This document shows positions 61,793-64,000 of a DNA stretch of 64,000 bases, in pieces. The stretch is taken from NCBI GenBank assembly GCA_030674155.1, contig CM060318.1:70074065-70138064 (forward strand), in the 5' to 3' direction. The position numbers and the translations under genes were made by a program. The stretch comes from Stramonita haemastoma. Lineage: Eukaryota > Mollusca > Gastropoda > Neogastropoda > Muricidae. The notes below the pieces were generated by a model. That model ran no database searches and was not told the DNA's origin. It saw only the letters and a program-made list of their open reading frames with translations. The first letter of the stretch is position 1; each line of letters starts with the position of its first letter.

Positions 61793-62370
61793 AGGTGGCA
61801 GGATAGTTCAGACGTTCGCCTGCCAATATGTAAACCATAAGGCATAAGTTTCTGGGTTACTACCCAGCCTCACCTATTCTTCCAAGTTTGACGAAAAAAT
61901 CGAACTGAATGTCAAAATCATTCGGATGAGACTATAAACCGAAGCCCCGTGTGTGAACGCATGCAAAACATCTAATCTTGCGCACACATTAAAACCCCGT
62001 TCTGCCTTTCGTAAGAGCAGGCCATCAGTGTGCCAGTAGGAGCGGATGACAAAATTATATATCATGCACACAGGTGTCGTGTTTAGACACCATCCCTGAG
62101 GTAAAATTGGGGAGTTGGAGTCCCAGGGCAGCTCGGGGCTGTATGGCAACGTTCTGGTGGCTCCTGTAACGGTACTGGAACCATTCATATCGGTCATTGC
62201 CTTTCCAATGGATCATTCCAGTGGAGTGGAGGGGGGGGGGGAGTGTCTGCTGTATGAGTAACAGCTTGCCATCCATACTTGCTAAGTTACTTACCCAGGC
62301 TTTGCGATCAAAGACTAGAGTGTAACTCCATACTGACCAATCTTCGAGACTGATGGTGTTGCCTACTTCT
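61793..62370 (+). repeat. SINE with type 3 tail, full-length right copy of the pair
   Basis: The head is GGTGGCAGGATAGTTCAGAC, with TTCTGGGTTACTACCCAGCC as a degenerate B-box region. The body is TTCGGATGAGACTATAAACC and CGTAAGAGCAGGCCATCAGT, then GTGTCGTGTTTAGACACCAT. The 3' module is CCTTTCCAATGGATCATTCC and CTTACCCAGGCTTTGCGATC, to about 62370. Total about 580 bases. Confidence 0.85.
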
Positions 62371-63206
62371 ACTTAATAAAAAAATAAGTATGTCTAGAAT
62401 TCGTGATATAAATACTGTTAGTTGATATGATTACAATAATTATAAATTCCTTCTGTAATCATAATTCCTTTCATTAATATTACTTCAATGTATTTTTTCT
62501 TTAAAAAAAAAAAAAAAAAAAACCACAGAAGGTGAAGCCACTGCAGGCCTACAGGACATACGGCTGTAGCCAGTTGGCATTTAGGCCTCGGTATACATGT
62601 ATTTATAATGCATGTAATAATGTATATAGTTCAACTTAGTATCATCTAGCCTAAGCCTTCCAGATTCACTGAAGAGAGGGCTTTAGAAGTGGTCCCATTT
62701 AAGATATTCATTAATTCAGCACGATCGGTAGAAGCTATCGTGGTGTTTTAAAGAGTTTCATTAAATATACACAGTAAGCTTAAACTGTGATCTTGATCTT
62801 AGTCTGCATTGTGTTTGTTTAAAATTATATGAAGATGAATTTCATCTCTCTGGGTGTCGGTGGCCATGCGCATGCCCGACAATAGCCTAGTAGCCTAGGC
62901 CTATCCATACTGTTCACAGAACATTATTTTCTTAAAAAATCCTAGCTCCGGCTTTACCCTAAATATGGTTGACAGAATCACCTATGCAGCATTCGCACGA
63001 TGATCTGGGAGGGATTCGTAGGGAAGAAAAAGAGACAACTACCAGAAAATAATCCTTATAAAACAAAAACGAAAAAGCACACGCACGCAGACACCAAAGG
63101 AATGTCGTGGCGAAGTGCCAATCTAATGGAACAAACGATTTATGCCACAACTAGCTTTAATATGACAAAGGATGATTGAAAAATGCTACACCCACGCGTC
63201 TGAAGG
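62371..63206. other. RBBP6 intron 1 start, no gene seen
   Basis: An A20-type run lies at 62502-62522. Otherwise this is AT-rich intron DNA with no exon-like frame. Confidence 0.5.
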
Positions 63207-63214
63207 TATCTTAC

Positions 63215-63290
63215 CTTTTGTGACCTCGATGGTATAGAGAATTTCGTATTTTTCCGTCTTCCAAGTTGACAAAGATGGCGCACGGTATCA
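63215..63290 (-). promoter_or_regulatory. RBBP6: RBBP6 noncoding first exon and core promoter
   Basis: The minus strand carries CATCGAGGTCACAAAAG followed by the strong donor GTAAGATAC (exon end at 63215). The only matching acceptor is the CAG before coding exon 2 at 59367, leaving 9 bases of 5' UTR there. AAAGATGGCGCAC at 63270-63282 (plus) resembles a YY1 site, typical at start sites of housekeeping genes. A CACGTG E-box lies at 63331-63336. The transcription start is estimated only, near 63285. Confidence 0.6.
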
Positions 63291-63330
63291 CTGTATGTCT
63301 ATCTTTAGGTCAGATAAAAATATACTTGAG

Positions 63331-63336
63331 CACGTG
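63331..63336. promoter_or_regulatory. CACGTG E-box upstream of RBBP6
   Basis: GAGCACGTGATTTG lies about 45 bases upstream of the presumed RBBP6 start site. CACGTG is the Myc/Max/USF core, and single matches are weak evidence. Confidence 0.3.
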
Positions 63337-63602
63337 ATTTGCTGTTGCATTGTGGGTGGGCCTGCCTTCCAGGCCCTAGCCTATAAATTTTGGAATTTAA
63401 CTCCAAGTCCTTTTATTATTCTGTTCTATTACTTACTCAATTTAATATCGTTAAATCTACTTTGTTTGGTTCTTGTGTATATAATCTTAAAATAAGGCTG
63501 GATTTTTTTTTTACAAATAATGAGATATTTAATTTTAGTCATTTACGACCCAGCGAGGATATGAATTTTTTGAAGTTTCTTGTCAGAGAAGTTAGCCTAC
63601 AT

Positions 63603-63623
63603 TGCATTCTGGGAAATAGCAGT
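63603..63623. promoter_or_regulatory. ZNF143/Staf-like site
   Basis: TGCATTCTGGGAAATAGCAG fits the ZNF143 (Staf) consensus TGCATTCTGGGANNTGTAGT except in the GTA part. It lies about 310 bases upstream of RBBP6 and could serve this promoter or that of a gene beyond the right edge. Confidence 0.35.
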
Positions 63624-64000
63624 CTACACACTCGCAGGTTCCACTCCAGCTAGGCCCCGATAGCTTAATTTTAAGCCCATTTTAATCTGTTTCTCCAATT
63701 AAAACACACACTGAATTCATAATTGCACCCCTGAAAACTTAACAGAAAAAAGCATTTTTGTGAACGACTGGCATCTGATCCACAACTACCAGAAAACAAA
63801 TGTTCTAAACAAATGTTTAAGAAGTTTTTGAAGAAACATTTGATAGACAAACTGTAAGTCCACGATTATGTTCGATACTACCTAACATTTGGCTGTTTGT
63901 TGTTATTCATGCCCATGTTATTTAGTATTTCTATCATTTGTATGTATGATGTGAGCTTATGTTGTTGTTTTTTTATCTTGAGAGATTTGTTGTAAAAAAA

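Noticed and set aside
63295..63653. Plus-strand frames next to the RBBP6 promoter, as a divergent partner gene
   Set aside because: The frames are hydrophobic and AT-driven, with no motif; a divergent transcript may exist but cannot be supported here.

Overview
The window is nuclear DNA of an animal: AT-rich, intron-rich and crowded with SINEs, decayed transposons and long GT, GA and AT microsatellites. All splice sites I could place are GT-AG. The protein sequences look like those of an invertebrate lophotrochozoan, and the SINE and LINE mix would suit a marine gastropod. The organism call is an inference, because no taxon-specific gene is present.

Two conserved housekeeping genes lie on the minus strand. 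(1) EIF3B, the eIF3 subunit b scaffold of translation initiation, occupies 9664 down to 401. Ten coding exons covering residues 1-452 are visible (acidic N-terminus, RRM, first part of the beta-propeller), and the 3' part lies beyond the left edge. Exon phases agree at all nine junctions. (2) RBBP6, a RING/U-box E3 ligase and pre-mRNA 3'-end-processing factor (metazoan relative of yeast Mpe1), runs from a noncoding first exon at about 63215-63290 to a stop codon at 17291. Seventeen coding exons give a protein of about 1934 residues: DWNN ubiquitin-like domain, CCHC zinc knuckle, RING/U-box, Pro/His/Gln-rich linker, SR and RD/RE repeats, acidic module and Lys-rich tail. Two 1-base frame breaks in exon 17, both in the same direction, must be assumed to read it through. 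They look like missing bases in the assembly.

Layout: 1-9664 EIF3B exons with repeat-filled introns; 9665-9760 its promoter, with an NRF1-like site; 9.8-17.3 kb intergenic, with a SINE, two LINE 3' fragments, several minisatellites and the presumed RBBP6 3' UTR; 17.3-59.4 kb RBBP6 exons. RBBP6 introns hold a 2.8-kb terminal-inverted-repeat element, a decayed piggyBac transposon, a 1.06-kb TTAA-flanked non-autonomous element, two young SINEs with intact target-site duplications, a SINE with a 5S-rRNA-like segment, and a 13-kb intron (43693-56740) containing a possible plus-strand exon. 59.4-63.2 kb is RBBP6 intron 1, with a hAT-like element carrying a nested SINE and a head-to-head SINE pair. 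63.2-64 kb is the RBBP6 promoter side.

No CRISPR array, operon, plasmid or viral genome is present. Both genes act in mRNA metabolism, one in cap-dependent initiation and the other in cleavage/polyadenylation and ubiquitination, but nothing in the sequence links their functions. The most unusual material is in the mobile DNA: the in-frame tandem amplification of a piggyBac transposase catalytic segment, the modular SINE family with exchangeable 3' ends, the tRNA/5S composite SINE, and the TIR element with a recurring GTCTCGCGCATTAC-type motif.
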